Origin: Diplodia intermedia
Lineage: Eukaryota > Ascomycota > Dothideomycetes > Botryosphaeriales > Botryosphaeriaceae
Assembly (NCBI GenBank): GCA_021495925.1
Contig: JAKEKT010000110.1
Location: forward strand, 1 to 64,000
Direction of reading: 5' to 3'
DNA length: 64,000 bases
This document shows, one piece after another, positions 32,874 to 44,750 of this stretch (position 1 is its first letter; each line of letters begins with the position of its first letter). Under the pieces are notes generated by a model that did not search any database, was not told the DNA's origin, and worked only from the letters and a program-made list of their open reading frames with translations. The translations under genes and the position numbers were made by a program.

Positions 32874-33331
32874 GATGGCCGTACGAGCGCACGCAATTTA
32901 TACGGTGGTGTAGTAAGGCCAAGGTGCCAGTGCTGGTTGAGGCTCAGGCTGCGGCGCGGTGCGTAATCATGGGGAGCTGGAAGATGCCAGAACGGGGCAA
33001 CACCAGCCAAGCATTAAGTAAACCCGGGGCCGAAGAGCCGACACCGATCGCCGACCGTAAGGCTGAGCACGTGCGACCTTCCACCAACTTCGAGACTTTG
33101 GGCCTGTTTGAACCCATTTCCCCCGAGCGTGCCGGGGTCTCAGTTCGTCAATCATGCTTGGCGCACACATGGCATGGAGAGAACTATTTCTTGTCCGGCC
33201 GCCACGGGCGGCTCTGAATATCCAGGTGCATGCCACTCTTCCACTTTCTTGCCTTGGCGTTGCCTCTCCTGGCGTCCCACCTGTCGAAGGCGGTCCCCTT
33301 CTTTGCCCTGCCTTGCCTCTCAGCTTGCGAA
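32874..33331. promoter_or_regulatory. intergenic region CUZ1 promoter / EMC4 3' flank
   Basis: 458 bp between two minus-strand genes. Nothing else is supported. Confidence 0.45.
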
Positions 33332-33967
33332 TCACTGCGACCCCCAACCCAGAAACTGTGCCCGCTCTAGCGGTAGCCTCTCCGATTCCCATGCCAACCA
33401 ATCACTCCTCGTGGTGGGCAGGAGCCCCATCTTGTTGACCTTCCATATCCCAAGCGCAAGGGCCAAGCAGTTGGTGGCCACAAAAATGAGCTTGACGCCA
33501 AGCAGGCGCGACGACGTGCCGGGCGTCTCAAAGTTGGCAAAGGTGCGGTTGATGTTGATGATGGCGTTGACTGGGTTCTTGAACAGCATGAAGACCATCA
33601 TGATCGAGAAGATCTGCAGTGAGTTTCCAGACATGTACATGCCTACAGGCCGCAATTAGTCTCGGTCGAAGGCAGAGATGCGCCTCAAGGGCTGCGCACC
33701 GACGGCACTCATGGGCAGCTGCTTGGCCGGGGCAATGGCAAGCTCCCAGGCTTTCTTCAGCTTCAGCGTGTCCATCTCCTCGGTGGAGGGCGGCTTGCGG
33801 GCTGCGGGCTGTGCGGCCTTGGTGTTCTTGCCCTGCTGCTGTCGCTGCGGCGCGGTGTAGCCTGGCGGATCGGGGATGCTGGCCTTGGCAGGCTGGGCGG
33901 CGGGCGCAGAGCCGAGGTCGATGACCCATCGGGGCGGTGGGGGCGGCGCAGCGTGGACGACGGACAT
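33332..33967 (-). CDS. EMC4: ER membrane protein complex subunit 4
   Basis: Exons complement(33332..33642, 33700..33967); 192 residues, the usual size. The N-terminal half is cytosolic, Ala/Pro/Gln-rich and carries the conserved KKAWELAIAPAKQLPM. The join at a Gly codon (GTCG|GTGCGC ... GTAG|GC) gives AVGMYMSGNSLQIFSIMMV. Two membrane segments follow (SLQIFSIMMVFMLFKNPV and LIFVATNCLALALGIWKV), then the conserved tail LLPTTRSDWLAWE. The EMC inserts tail-anchored and multi-pass proteins into the ER membrane. The gene is head-to-head with the AP-1 beta gene, so two secretory-pathway genes share a promoter region. Confidence 0.95.
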
Positions 33968-34393
33968 GGCGGCGATGGACGGGGCTGCGGAGAGGTGGTG
34001 GTGGAGGTGGTGGTGGTGTTTGGGCGGGCGGCGGAGGAGCTGCGGGCGGGCGCCGGGAGCCGGGCGCCGGGAGCGGAAGCTGTGGCAGGCCCGCGGCGGA
34101 AGTGCGCGCCAGGTGCCGCGGCGCTGGCGGCCCCTTCTCGCACAGGAACATCATCATCTCGCCGCCATCGCGCCCTCTTCGACTCCCTCCGCTCGACTCC
34201 GGCTCGATCTCCAGCCAGCGCACCCGTTGCCGCACGAGGAATGGCCGCCGTGGTCACGCATCTTCTCCGATAGCCAGACACACGTGGACGCGGCACAGTC
34301 CCCCGGCCCTCGAACCGGATTGGAGGGGGAAAGGAACAAGCTTGGAGGGGAGCACATGCATGTAGAGTCACGCCTCTGGGCACCACCGCAGCT
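33968..34393. promoter_or_regulatory. divergent intergenic region EMC4 / AP-1 beta
   Basis: 426 bp between opposite start codons; contains a strongly G-rich/C-rich stretch near 33940-34080. Both promoters must lie here. Confidence 0.55.
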
Positions 34394-36916
34394 ATGAGTT
34401 CAGGTGGGCAGGATGCGAAGCTCTTCGCCCGGGTACGTCTCCCCCCGACAGCAGCAGCCAGTGCGGCGCCCGCCGCGACAGCCCTCTCCCGCCCGATGCC
34501 CAGTGCCCGCCCCCACCATGTTCTCCGCGGCGCTCATGTTCATGCCCGCCCTTGCCTACGATGGCCCTCACTTACACTATCTGCGTGCTCCACAGGGCAA
34601 GGTCGCCGAACTACGCCTCGAGCTGCAGAGCGGCGGCAAGAAGGACAAGAACCATTCGGCCAAGAAGATCGCACTCAAGAAGATTGTCGCCAACATGACC
34701 ATGAGCAACAACGACATGGTTGCCCTCTTCCCGGACATCGTCAACTGCATGAACATCCCAAGTCTCGAGATCAAGAAGATGTCAGTCACACACGGAAGCC
34801 TGGGATCGGCTGCTGCTGGGTGAGAGGCGGTGCTGACTGAACGGCGCAGGTGCTTCTTGTACCTGGTCAACTATGCGCGCATCAAGCCCGAAGTTGCGCT
34901 GAAGGCATTGCCCATCATCGTCAATGTGAGCTGTTGCCGCCATTTAGTTCCGGGATGACAAGCTGAACCCTGCGGCAGGACATGGAAGACAGTAACCCCC
35001 TTGTACGCGCGCTGGCTCTGCGGACCATTTCATATCTCCATGTCCGGGAATTTGTGGAAGCCACGGTGAACCCGCTGAAGCAACTGCTCAAGGACGGCGA
35101 TCCATACGTGCGGAAGACGGCTGCTTTTTGCGTTGCGAAACTCTACGACCACGACAGACACCTCGTCGAGCATTCGGACCTGATCGACAGGCTAAACGGC
35201 ATGTTGAGAGATGAAAACCCCACGGTCATTTCCAGCGCGCTGGCATCTCTCATGGACATCTGGGAACGAAGCGAGAGCATTAAACTCACCATCGACTATG
35301 CCAGCGCCTCCAAGATTGTGCAGATTCTGCCCGACTGCTCCGAGTGAGTGCACTGCCGACATTCTGAAGTTGAGTGGCTAACCGGACGCAGATGGGGCCA
35401 GACCTACATTCTCGAAGCAATGATGAACTATGTTCCAATGGACACAGCAGAAGCCGCACTCCTTGCTGAAAGAATTGCGCCGAGATTATCACACTCGAAC
35501 TCCGCCGTTGTCCTCACCTGCATAAGAGTCATCCTCTACCTCATGAACTACATATCTGACCAGAGAGTCATCACGTCTCTCTGCAATAAGCTTTCGCCGC
35601 CCCTCGTTACTCTTCTCTCCAAAGGCCCCGAAATCCAGTACCTTGCTCTCCGTAACGCCCTTCTAATCCTGCAGCGCCGTCCGGAGGTCCTCCGCAACGA
35701 CATTCGTGTGTTCTTCTGCAAATATAATGATCCGATTTACGTCAAGGTGACGAAGCTGGAACTAATCTTCATGCTTGCTACTGAGCGCAACATCAAGGAG
35801 GTGTTGACCGAGTTGAGAGAGTGAGCATGAATTAGCCGTTGCTACCAAGGTCGAGCTAATGGTCGTCTTAGGTACGCTACTGAAATCGACGTTGACTTCG
35901 TGCGCAAATCCGTGCGTGCAATTGGCAAGCTGGCTATCAAGATCGAGCCTGCAGCAAGGCTGTGCATCAACACGCTGTTGGAGCTGGTTGCAACCAAGGT
36001 GTCCTACATCGTCCAGGAAGCTACCGTCGTTATTAAAAACATCTTCCGGAAATACCCTAACCAGTATGAATCCATCATCTCGACACTGTGCGAGAACCTA
36101 GATTCCTTGGACGAGCCCGAAGCCAAGGCAGCCATGATCTGGGTCATTGGGCAGTACGCGGATCGCATCGACGACTCAGACGTCCTGCTCGACGACTTCC
36201 TCTACACATTCGCCGAGGAACCTCACGAGGTGCAGTTAGCACTGCTCACCGCCACCGTGAAGCTGTTCATCCAACGTCCCACCAAAGGGCAAGAACTTGT
36301 ACCAAAGGTCCTGCGCTGGGCCACAGAAGAGACCGACAACCCAGATCTGCGTGACCGCGGCTACATGTACTGGCGGCTGCTCTCATCCGATCCGGCCACG
36401 GCCAGGAAAGTCGTCATGGGCGACAAACCTCCTATCACGGCCGAATCGGAGAAACTGGACCCGGCAACGCTGGAGGAAATGTGTCTGAACGTCGGCACGC
36501 TCGCCACCGTCTACCTCAAACCAGTCAACCAAGTCTTCCGCTCCGCCCGCCCGAGGAAACTGCAGGACTCGCCCGCTCTGCAGCGTCACACGCTACCTAC
36601 CGTTCAAGCAGCCGCTGAAGCAGCCAAGATACGCAGCCAGGCCGTGCCTTCCGCAATCGATACTGCTGCCGCGGCAGCAGCAGCGGCGAATGGCGACAGC
36701 AACATGGCGAGCGCAGTTGATGCCGCCGACCTCTACTTCGCAGGCGTAGGCAGCCAGCAGATGGGTACCCTAAGCATCGCAAACGGCGGTGGATTTGGCG
36801 GGAATAGCCCGGTCGTCGGTTCCCAGAGCAACATGTATGTTGTCAACCAGAACCAGCCGCAGCAGGTGTACCAGCCAACTGTCGGACCTGGTAACGGAGA
36901 TCTGTTGCTATTGTAA
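34394..36916 (+). CDS. APL2: AP-1 clathrin adaptor complex subunit beta
   Basis: Exons 34394..34432, 34596..34780, 34850..34925, 34979..35343, 35392..35820, 35872..36916; 712 residues. The adaptin N-terminal trunk is complete: GKVAELRLELQSGGKKDK, KKIALKKIVANMTMSNN, MCFLYLVNYAR, DSNPLVRALALRT, DPYVRKTAAFCVAKLY, LEAMMNYVP, NDPIYVKVTKLELI, VRKSVRAIGKLAIKIE, AAMIWVIGQYADRI. The C terminus is a short Ala/Gln/Asn-rich hinge ending GDLLLL. There is no appendage domain, as expected for fungal AP-1 beta rather than the longer metazoan form. AP-1 sorts cargo between the trans-Golgi network and endosomes. The terminal Leu run may act as a clathrin-box-like site; this is inference. Intron 1 (163 nt) is long for this genome. 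Confidence 0.95.
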
Positions 36917-37894
36917 GCACTTGGGAGGCGCCTGTAGCTGTTTCAAGACAGTGGCCGGGCGAAAAGCAAGCTGGGGGAAGGTGGAGGTGGGGGAGGGGTA
37001 TTTCTCTTTTTTGTTTTCTTGTTTCGCGTTGGCTAGGACTTGTAGGATAATTGGACAGGAGTTCTTTCTGGTCGGCAATGTGCCTCACCAGGTGGCGGTC
37101 GGAGGATGTGAGTGAGGAAAGTGGCTTACCGCGGACCGCTGCTGCCTGATGCTGATGGACGAAGACTTGGCGTCAAGCTGGAAGGGGGCCGACGCGACAA
37201 AGAGGTATCCTGGGGGAGGGGGGGCTTTTCCCTCATTCTTTTCTCCTTCAACTGAAATCCCTTTTAAATCTTCGGATGGCTCAGCTGTTTTCTGTGTAAA
37301 TACCAATATACACCCTCTTCTTCTACCTATCTGTTGCACGAGCCGTCGAATCTGCCTCACCCTAGCAAAAGAGCAACAACGCAACTGAAAGATCTTATCG
37401 CGACAACTCCATTCGGGGGTATCTTGCTATGTACAAACCATGAAACAAAAGTCGGAAATTCAGGGGTATATGCGAAGCCGTAACAGTAATGTTCCTTTCT
37501 CCATCCGACCTCATCCTATCCATGGAAGAGATTCACACAACGTATCCCGTGACGCTACCAGCTAGCCCATTTTAGTTTGATGCAACCTTGTGAGTCAACA
37601 AAATAAAATCTCCCATAACCAACCATGTACTCTCCAAACCCTTGCTCTGCGGTGAGCCTGAAACTCCCTTAATCTCCTAAATATATGTTTATAAAAAAAA
37701 GTAATGGTCAGATGCGACAGAAAGGATCGCCTGAAAACGGAGAATCCAATGGGAGCCGGATCATACAAGTAGATAGAAGAGAATATGTGTTGAGGTTGTA
37801 GGCCAGGGACGAACAGAAGGGAAAAAAAAAAAAGGGAAAGGACCAAAAAGCAGGGAAGGAGGAAAACTGTCACCAGCTACGTATCTCAACCCGT
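36917..37894. other. convergent intergenic interval
   Basis: About 1 kb between two 3' ends, AT-richer than the flanks, with an A run at 37822-37833. It is probably both 3' untranslated regions. No gene seen. Confidence 0.5.
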
Positions 37895-39883
37895 TCACCT
37901 CTGTTCATCTCTTCGATGACGGTGTTGATGGTAAGAAACAGAAGACCTCCTGGACCGCCGTCCACCACCTCGCGCTTCGCTGATGACTCTCTGGCCCCTC
38001 TCCCATCCATACTCCCCAAGGAGAGCGGTCCCTTGATGGGTCATAGCCGGCAAGCGTCTATTCTCATGCCTCAGCTCTCCCATGCCGGCGCGGGGGTTGT
38101 AGAAGTCACTGGTCGGCGGGGCGCCTGGGTTGAGTCTCTCGTAGGTATAGGCACCGTAATTGCCCTCAACCATGCGCTCCCGATAGTCTCGCTCGCGGCG
38201 CGTGGCTAGACGAATCTCGGCGCGACGTATCTCGGCCTCTGCGTCTGCGATCTGGGAGGCAAGCATGGCATCAGCTCCCACGCGTTCGCGCACCATCTGC
38301 TGTCTTTCGAAAGCATGGAGACGTTCGCGCTCTGTTGCCTCGCGGTCTATAGCGGTGTCGGCGCCGATGCTCGAACTTGCTGTCGCGTTGGCAGAGGAGT
38401 TGGAGCGCGAGGTAGATGAGGCATCCAAGGGGACGCTAGGGTGGTAACGTTGACCACCCGTGGTGTTGCGGCGACGGAGCGGGTTGTCGACGAATGGTTG
38501 AGAAGGTCGACGCTCCTGGTTAGAGGTATGAGCGTTGCTGGCAGCCGCCTCTCCAGTGCGTCGCAACTCGGCCAGGCGACGACGGCCCTCTTCGAGTTGT
38601 GCCTCCCAATCTTCGTCGCCAGAGCTATCGGCTGGTGCGACAGCATCGACCGAAGGGTCATGACGTTCTTCCGGCTGACGGTTGGTGCGCTCTTGCTCCA
38701 CGCGGCGGCGTCCTTCCTCTAGGCGGGCTTCCCAGTCGTCGACGTTGCGACTTTGCTCGTTCATCCTGCGGCTCTCCTCGCGGCGTTCTTCTCGGTTTCG
38801 ATGATATTGGGCCCAGTACTCGTCTGCTTGACGCTCTCGGCGTAGCTGTTCACGTCCCGTAGCACGCTCACGCTCGATGCGAGCTTGGTGTTCGTCTTCG
38901 GTCTCTCCGTGTTGAGCGTTAGCGTGGAGATGGTTGAGCGAAGCAGAGAGTCTTTCAGCAAATTCGCAATCGCTTGCAGGTTGAGCAGCGCCCCGGTTGG
39001 TATCTTGAGATCTGTTGTTTGACGGACGCGAGGAGGCAGCAGTCGACCTGTGACCTAAACTGTTGGAAGGCTGCGTGACGATTGGTGGGGGCCTACGAGA
39101 CCGCCTGCGACTGGGTTCCTCAGGGGAAGGCGGGTCAGCAGAGACCGGGGGCGCCGGAGGGCGTGGCGGCCCAGGTGGTCCCATTGGGGCGTCAGCCTGG
39201 ATTGGGGGGGTTGCCAGTGGGAGGTCAGCATATGTGTGAGGGCTGAGTAAGTGGACCTCTTCTCTTCCACGTGAATCCGACCGTCGCGTCGCCCTCGCGG
39301 TGGTCGCATAAGCCAGCGATGGCTTTGAGGGAATCGTCGCACTGTAGCTTCTACGATGCGAATGTTGATATGTTGGGCTAAGGTTCTGCTCCTGGGCGAC
39401 CGATAGAGGCGATGGCGGCGCGGGCGAGTAGCTCCTGATGCTGGACGACGATGTTGCTTCAGACGCTGCAGAGCTGCCGTGATAGCGCTTTGTCTTGACC
39501 TTCGACTTCTCTTTCTGCTTCTCCTTCTCCTTTTCCTTCTTGGAGCCGAGGTTGAAGACGATTTGGCCAAGAGAGCCAGTCTTGCGATGCTTGGGGGAAG
39601 GATGAGGACCGACTCCAGCTGAGGTTGGCGTAACTTCGACGAAGGTAGCGCCGTTGACTGGAGTGGCTGGAAAGCTTTCGGTGGCCGGAGAAGAAGACTC
39701 GTCGGCGTAGCGTATGTGAGGGGAGTGCCGAGAGTGGCCGGCTCCCTGCATGGTTCGTTCTTCGTAGGTAATCTGGCGGCAAGTCCTTCCAGCGCCGGCG
39801 AGCTGACATCGGCTCTTGACGTGGTCGAATGTCTCCTTCCTACCGTCGGGTTGGACGTAAGTGCGCTGTTCGACTATACACAT
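37895..39883 (-). CDS. Arg/Glu-rich coiled-coil protein of unknown function
   Basis: Single exon; 662 residues from the first in-frame ATG (39883, MCIVEQRTYVQPDGRKETF). The upstream open frame starts only at a TTG. The N terminus carries Cys2, Cys26 and Cys35 around a conserved-looking block, a pattern common in filamentous fungal proteins of unknown function. It is followed by a Lys-rich KEKEKEKQKEKSKVKTK run, Ser/Pro-rich disorder, and then a strongly charged, probably helical region (about residues 335-620). Inside it a short unit is duplicated: DDWEARLEEGRRRVEQER and DEDWEAQLEEGRRRLAEL. No domain recognised and no signal peptide or membrane helix seen. The charge pattern suggests a cytosolic or nuclear scaffold, which is speculative. 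Confidence 0.78.
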   Translation of the reverse strand: MCIVEQRTYVQPDGRKETFDHVKSRCQLAGAGRTCRQITYEERTMQGAGHSRHSPHIRYADESSSPATESFPATPVNGATFVEVTPTSAGVGPHPSPKHRKTGSLGQIVFNLGSKKEKEKEKQKEKSKVKTKRYHGSSAASEATSSSSIRSYSPAPPSPLSVAQEQNLSPTYQHSHRRSYSATIPSKPSLAYATTARATRRSDSRGREEVHLLSPHTYADLPLATPPIQADAPMGPPGPPRPPAPPVSADPPSPEEPSRRRSRRPPPIVTQPSNSLGHRSTAASSRPSNNRSQDTNRGAAQPASDCEFAERLSASLNHLHANAQHGETEDEHQARIERERATGREQLRRERQADEYWAQYHRNREERREESRRMNEQSRNVDDWEARLEEGRRRVEQERTNRQPEERHDPSVDAVAPADSSGDEDWEAQLEEGRRRLAELRRTGEAAASNAHTSNQERRPSQPFVDNPLRRRNTTGGQRYHPSVPLDASSTSRSNSSANATASSSIGADTAIDREATERERLHAFERQQMVRERVGADAMLASQIADAEAEIRRAEIRLATRRERDYRERMVEGNYGAYTYERLNPGAPPTSDFYNPRAGMGELRHENRRLPAMTHQGTALLGEYGWERGQRVISEARGGGRRSRRSSVSYHQHRHRRDEQR

Positions 39884-42800
39884 TCTCGGAGGGGATGGTA
39901 TGCGCAGCGGAGACAGATGGTGGTTTCGCCCAGTACAGCGTCCAGCCACGGCCGACTGGGTCGGAGAAGGGTGGAGACGAGGCGGCTCTATCTGGCGGCT
40001 TTGGCTGGCAGAGATGACTGTGTAGGAGGTGGCCAGAGGTGTCGTGGAGACAGGAACAGGAAGGCGACAGAGTGAACGGGTATGCAAGCCAGGGCCAGGG
40101 CGAGGACAAGCTACAGAAGCTCAGGAACAAAGGGTCATTTAGGCCTAGCGCGTGAACGGCGGGTTTGAGGATGTAGGTAGCCGGCAGGTGACTGAGAGTG
40201 AGACAGGTACACCTGATATAGGGACGGACCACGAGTACGCAGGTCTCAGGGAGGAGCTTCGGCTCGGACAACAAAGAGTCTGAGGAGGTGAGCGCATGCA
40301 AGTCACCAGCAAGGCCGACGGGGGAGGAAAGACGGAGTCAAGGCGGGCGTGAGTGGGCGGCGTTTTAACTAGCGTGCGTGTTGAGCATCGCTGCCTGGCC
40401 AGCGGCCTCTGGCCCGCTCGACATCTGCACTTTTGACATTACACAGACTTGCACCGCCAGAGCCGGCGCCGGCGTGGATGCGAGCGCGCATCATCGGCCG
40501 GGGGCCAAAGAGGACGGCCGCTCTGGGTCGCGCGTGGTGCTGCGCCTCGCACCCCGTCAGCGCCAGGGAGAGGAGCCACCCCCCGTCGCACCGTACCTGA
40601 GATGCGCAGCAGCAAAGGCGCACCAAGAAGCGGATCCGGGGTGCGATCGAGTGCGGACCGGGCCTGCAGCGGGTGACATGAGCAGCAGGTGGTCCGCGGC
40701 CGGGCAGCTGAGCGGTGGTTTGGTGGAGGCGCGGCGGCCGCCATGATGTCAGGCGCGATTGGCAAGTCGCGTCGCGTCGCGTCGCTGCCGTCTGCACGAG
40801 CGGGCGCTACGGGAAGATGCACAGCAGTGCCCTGGCAGCAGCTTCCCACCCCGCCGTGTCTGCCTTGGGGAAAGAAGGGGCAGCGAGACCGCACGAGCAC
40901 AGCCACCAGCCACAGCTCTCCGACTATTCTTACCTGTGACGGCCCCCAAAGCGCCCGTCATCCGCCCACCCTGTCCTCATTTCGCCTTCCTCCCACTCGC
41001 CTTTCGCTCCCGTCCCTGCGCCGAAACATCTTTCGCACCGCCATCTTCTCCCGTCGTACAAGACAGCGCCTTGTCTTGAGCCAAAGGCCAAAAGACGTTT
41101 GCGTTGCCTTGTTCAGCCTTTCCCAACGCCGAAGCATCACTTCCCCATGGCCAGCGGTGCTCCCATGCTTTGCAACCACGATGCCTCATGCTCAGCTCGC
41201 ACTTGCACGCCGTGCCTACCGACCCTCCCTCTTGCCCCTTTCGGCCGCGTGTGAGATCTACCGACCTTTTGCTGTCCGTGGAACCTCTCTAACGTCGGGG
41301 TTGGCTGGATGGGTAACCAGCCGCGACAGCCGCCGCTCTTCCGGCCTCACTTCTTTGCAGATTACAAAGCTTGCAGAGCCGGGGCGTAATAGGAGGCCAG
41401 CCATGCCACCGACCTCGATCGGGGTTGCCTGGCCTCTGCCACCACCAACAACAGTGGCGGGAACATGCGGCCAAAGAGCTGGCCTGCCTTGATTCCCTGC
41501 TCTGCCCCCACCTGACTACTGCTCAACAGCCAGTTGACGGCTGCCTTCACCCATCCTTATCCCGCCTTCAGTCAACGTCATATCAATACGGAGCCTTTGT
41601 GCCACATCAGTCAGGCTCGTGGGCTTGGCTTCCGCGTCTGAGTCTTCACCGTCGTGTGCCAGCCAGCCAGAAAGATTGCAGCCAATCGGCAAATCACGCG
41701 ACCCTCCCATATGCCTGCCTAATCCCGCCGTAGCACCACCATCATGCGTGCCACCCCTTCTTTCTACTCTTTTCGCAAATCCTCAGTCACACATACACAT
41801 ACACACACACACTTCGTTTTCCCTCCATCTGATTTCCGGGCTGTCGCTTTCGATGCCTCCCCTCCCCTCTCCTCCCCCATCGTCCCACCCCCAAACCCTG
41901 CTAGTCCGTAGACCCTGAACCTTACCACCCACCCTCTCGGGGCCGCGCGGCAACGCCCGCTTGCCGCGCTCACTCACGCGCCTGTATCACTAGGCAAGGA
42001 AAAGCACAGCCCAGGTTGTCCATCTCTGCTTCGCAGGTGGCGACACACTGATCGGCAGCACAACACGCCGTGTGCCAGTATTCCTGCGCTCTGGACTTTT
42101 GCACAATACTGGCATGGAACATCGTCATCGCTTGTCGCCCTGCTCTGAACCGGTCAGGCAAGGCAAACGCAGCTGCGCAGCCCGGCGCCAAGCACCTGCG
42201 TCGACGAGAAGGGGGCGGCACAATCCAGAACCCGCCTCGGCGCAGGTCAGTGAACGACGAGCGTACGCCACAGCAAGGGTAGTGAAGTGTGGAAGCGAAT
42301 AATCTGCACGCACCTTTTTGCGCAGCCTTAATGGTGGGGCACGCGCCCTAGCAAGAGCACAGACCGCGGAAATCCTGCAGGATCGTGCTGTGCTGCGCTG
42401 CGCTGCGGCTCCAGCCACACTTTGGTGGCTTGAGAGGATGAAGCTGTTCTGTTCTGTACGTGCGGCGGGACGGTGAGTGTTAACCCTAAGCGTGCCTTCA
42501 TCGTTCCATGGCCCTGAGGCTATGTATGCCTCGCTGCTGCCGCTCTCAAGATGAGAAAACGGCCGTACACGATTGGCCACTGGAGGCTCTGATATGTCTC
42601 AATTGGGAGTCAACACCCACCCGCCTTGGTCAGTCCTTCATGAGGCACCATCTTTGTTCTCTGCAGAAGAGCACATTCTTCCTAGCATGAATACCCGTTC
42701 ATTATGTATGTACATTCCAGACCTGCACCGGCAGGATGGTGTATTGTCACAATACCGAAACGCCCAAAAGAGTCCCTCATTCATCGAATCTCACCAACGC

Positions 42801-43145
42801 CTTCGCTCACGATGCTCGATGACAAGAAAAGCAGAACAAATGGAAAATTCCCAATGTCCGAACCACGGAGAGACCCGGGAGCCATCGAAGGCCAGTGGTA
42901 GGGAAGGGACCCAATCAAGGCAGCAAGGACCAGCTGGTCAGCACAACGCCCCGGGAAGGCTGTATTCCGGGACCATGCCCGGCAAATCCTTCAGGCAACT
43001 GAGACACCTTCGCCGTGAAAGGTCGTGTCCATCATTCCATCGACGTGGGTCGGCCCGTTTAATCCCTCACATGCCACGCCACCCGCGCTCTCCATGTCAT
43101 AGAGCTCCACCCCACTGCCTTGCATTCGATTACCCCCACTGCAGC
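39884..43145. other. long intergenic interval, no supported gene
   Basis: About 3.3 kb between two minus-strand genes, the longest gap in the window. The left part should be the promoter and leader of the coiled-coil protein gene; the right end is the VCX1 3' flank. Between about 40950 and 41930 the plus strand has repeated pyrimidine-rich stretches and a CA repeat. Open frames are short, GC-driven and overlapping. A non-coding transcript or an intron-rich small gene is possible but not supported. Confidence 0.45.
41788..41812. repeat. CA-rich microsatellite
   Basis: Interrupted (CA)n: CACACATACACATACACACA and a few more units. Simple repeat in the non-coding interval. Confidence 0.85.
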
Positions 43146-44750
43146 TCAGTGCCCGGTGCTTGTGCTTGTGGTTGACTCCCCTCCGGCGGTGGCGTTCGTC
43201 GCTCCATGAGTAGGGTTGGGGTAGTAGTAGGCGCAGACCGCGATGATGAGGTAGGCGATGAAACATAAGAACCCTTCCAGATAGTTGCTCTTACCATCGC
43301 GCAGGAAGCTTCCAACGACCAGAATAGCGAGAATAAGGACGATGGCCTGGAAGGGCTCGAACGCCAGACTCATGTCCTTGCCGAGACCCCAGCCGATGAA
43401 GACGACAATGGGAGTGTTCAGCATGACCGTCTGAATGCATGCTCCAAGCACGTGGGCGAGCGCGAAGTTCATCTGATTGTCGTAGGCCTCATCAATGGCC
43501 GTCAGGTGCTCCGCCGCCTTCTCGACCACGGGAATGAGGATGAGACCAACGAAGGCATCCTTGACATGGCGCACCTCGACAATGTAGTGAATCTGGTCGA
43601 CAAGAAGGTACGCGATACAGCAAACACATCCGATGGCGATGATGAGAGCGATGAAGCACTCGGTCAACGTGAGCTTCTCCTTGGCGAGGTCCTCGTGGCG
43701 GTCCTCGTCTTTCAGCTCGTCGTGTTCGAATACCTCGTCGTAGAGTCCATGATGGGAATGCGTCTGGAACCACACATAACTAGATGACAGGGTAAGCAAG
43801 GGCGTAAGCCATTTACAGGAATGCAACTTACACCACGTAGGAAATCAGAAGAATGATTGCCGTCGCACGGCTGATCTTGAGGCCATCCAATTCAAAGTCT
43901 CCAGTACCAGCATACTCTGAGTTCTGGAGCGTGTTGATGTAGGCTGCAGGGAGAATCAAAGCCACTGTCACTAGTCAGCATCGTGAGTGTGACGGTTCAT
44001 ACGGCTTGTAAACTTACTTCCAGCAACCAGCATCAATCCGCTTCCGACCTCACTGACTGCCTCGTGGAATTCTTGCTCCTCGCGCCTGAGACCACCAACG
44101 AAGAAGCAGCCGCCGATGCACAGTAGCAAATTAGCCAGAACTGATCCGAGGATGGCGGCCTGGATGATCTGCACAGGGTTGAAGGATTCCGTTGCGGGCT
44201 TGGTGATCAGAATGGCGAACAAGACGATCTCGACGATGGAGCCCAGGGTGGTCTCGACGACAATACCGATGACCTTGGGAATCTTGCGAGCGAGTTCCTC
44301 TCCACCAAAGCCGATCAGGTTGGCGGCCGGCACCATGGCAATGTAGTTCAGGATGAAGATGGCAAGATTCCAGTAATCCGAATGCGCGTGGCGCTTGGCG
44401 AATCCCTGGCAGACACGTGCAGCGTTAGCATGGCACGACTTCCTCGGCGTTCAATCAATGGGACTCACGATGATGATTGCAACCGGCACAACGGGCCACA
44501 AGATGTTGGCGTACTTGGACCACGGAGCCGAGCTGCGGAAACAGATGCGGAGGAAGTGCATGGGGTGGATGCCGCGCCGGCCACTCTCGCCATCGGGGTG
44601 GATTCCAGTCGTCACGCGGTGGCCGTTGTGGTTGAACAGAGGAAGCCTGTGCTTGCCGCCGGGCTTGGGTCTTGTTGTGCCGCCACGTTCCACGGCCGTG
44701 GATTCGGAAGCGTCGCGCGGCTTCTCGCTCATGCGGGTGCGGCGGGCCAT
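43146..44750 (-). CDS. VCX1: vacuolar H+/Ca2+ exchanger, Vcx1/CAX family
   Basis: Exons complement(43146..43779, 43832..43964, 44018..44405, 44469..44750); 478 residues. It has about eleven transmembrane helices. The two alpha-repeat signatures of the cation/proton exchanger family are visible: FGGEELARKIPKVIGIVVET with GSIVEIVLF in the first half, and LILIPVVEKAAEHLTAIDEA with LAHVLGACIQTVMLNTPIVV in the second. Between them is an acidic loop (EHDELKDEDRHEDL). The N-terminal ~60 residues are basic and cytosolic. It would load Ca2+ into the vacuole using the proton gradient. The acceptor of intron 2 is ambiguous: TAG at 43971 or CAG at 43965 both keep frame, differing by two residues (Thr-Val). 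The CAG is better spaced from the CTGAC branch site. Confidence 0.94.

Noticed and set aside
29042..36916. A catabolic or secondary-metabolite cluster around the phenol monooxygenase
   Set aside because: Neighbours are a zinc-finger protein, EMC4, an adaptor subunit and an unknown membrane protein. No tailoring enzymes, transporter or dedicated regulator are adjacent.
40689..41492. 267-codon plus-strand frame in the long gap
   Set aside because: Arg/Ser/Pro-rich, low complexity, no recognisable domain, overlapped by other frames of similar length. GC-driven.
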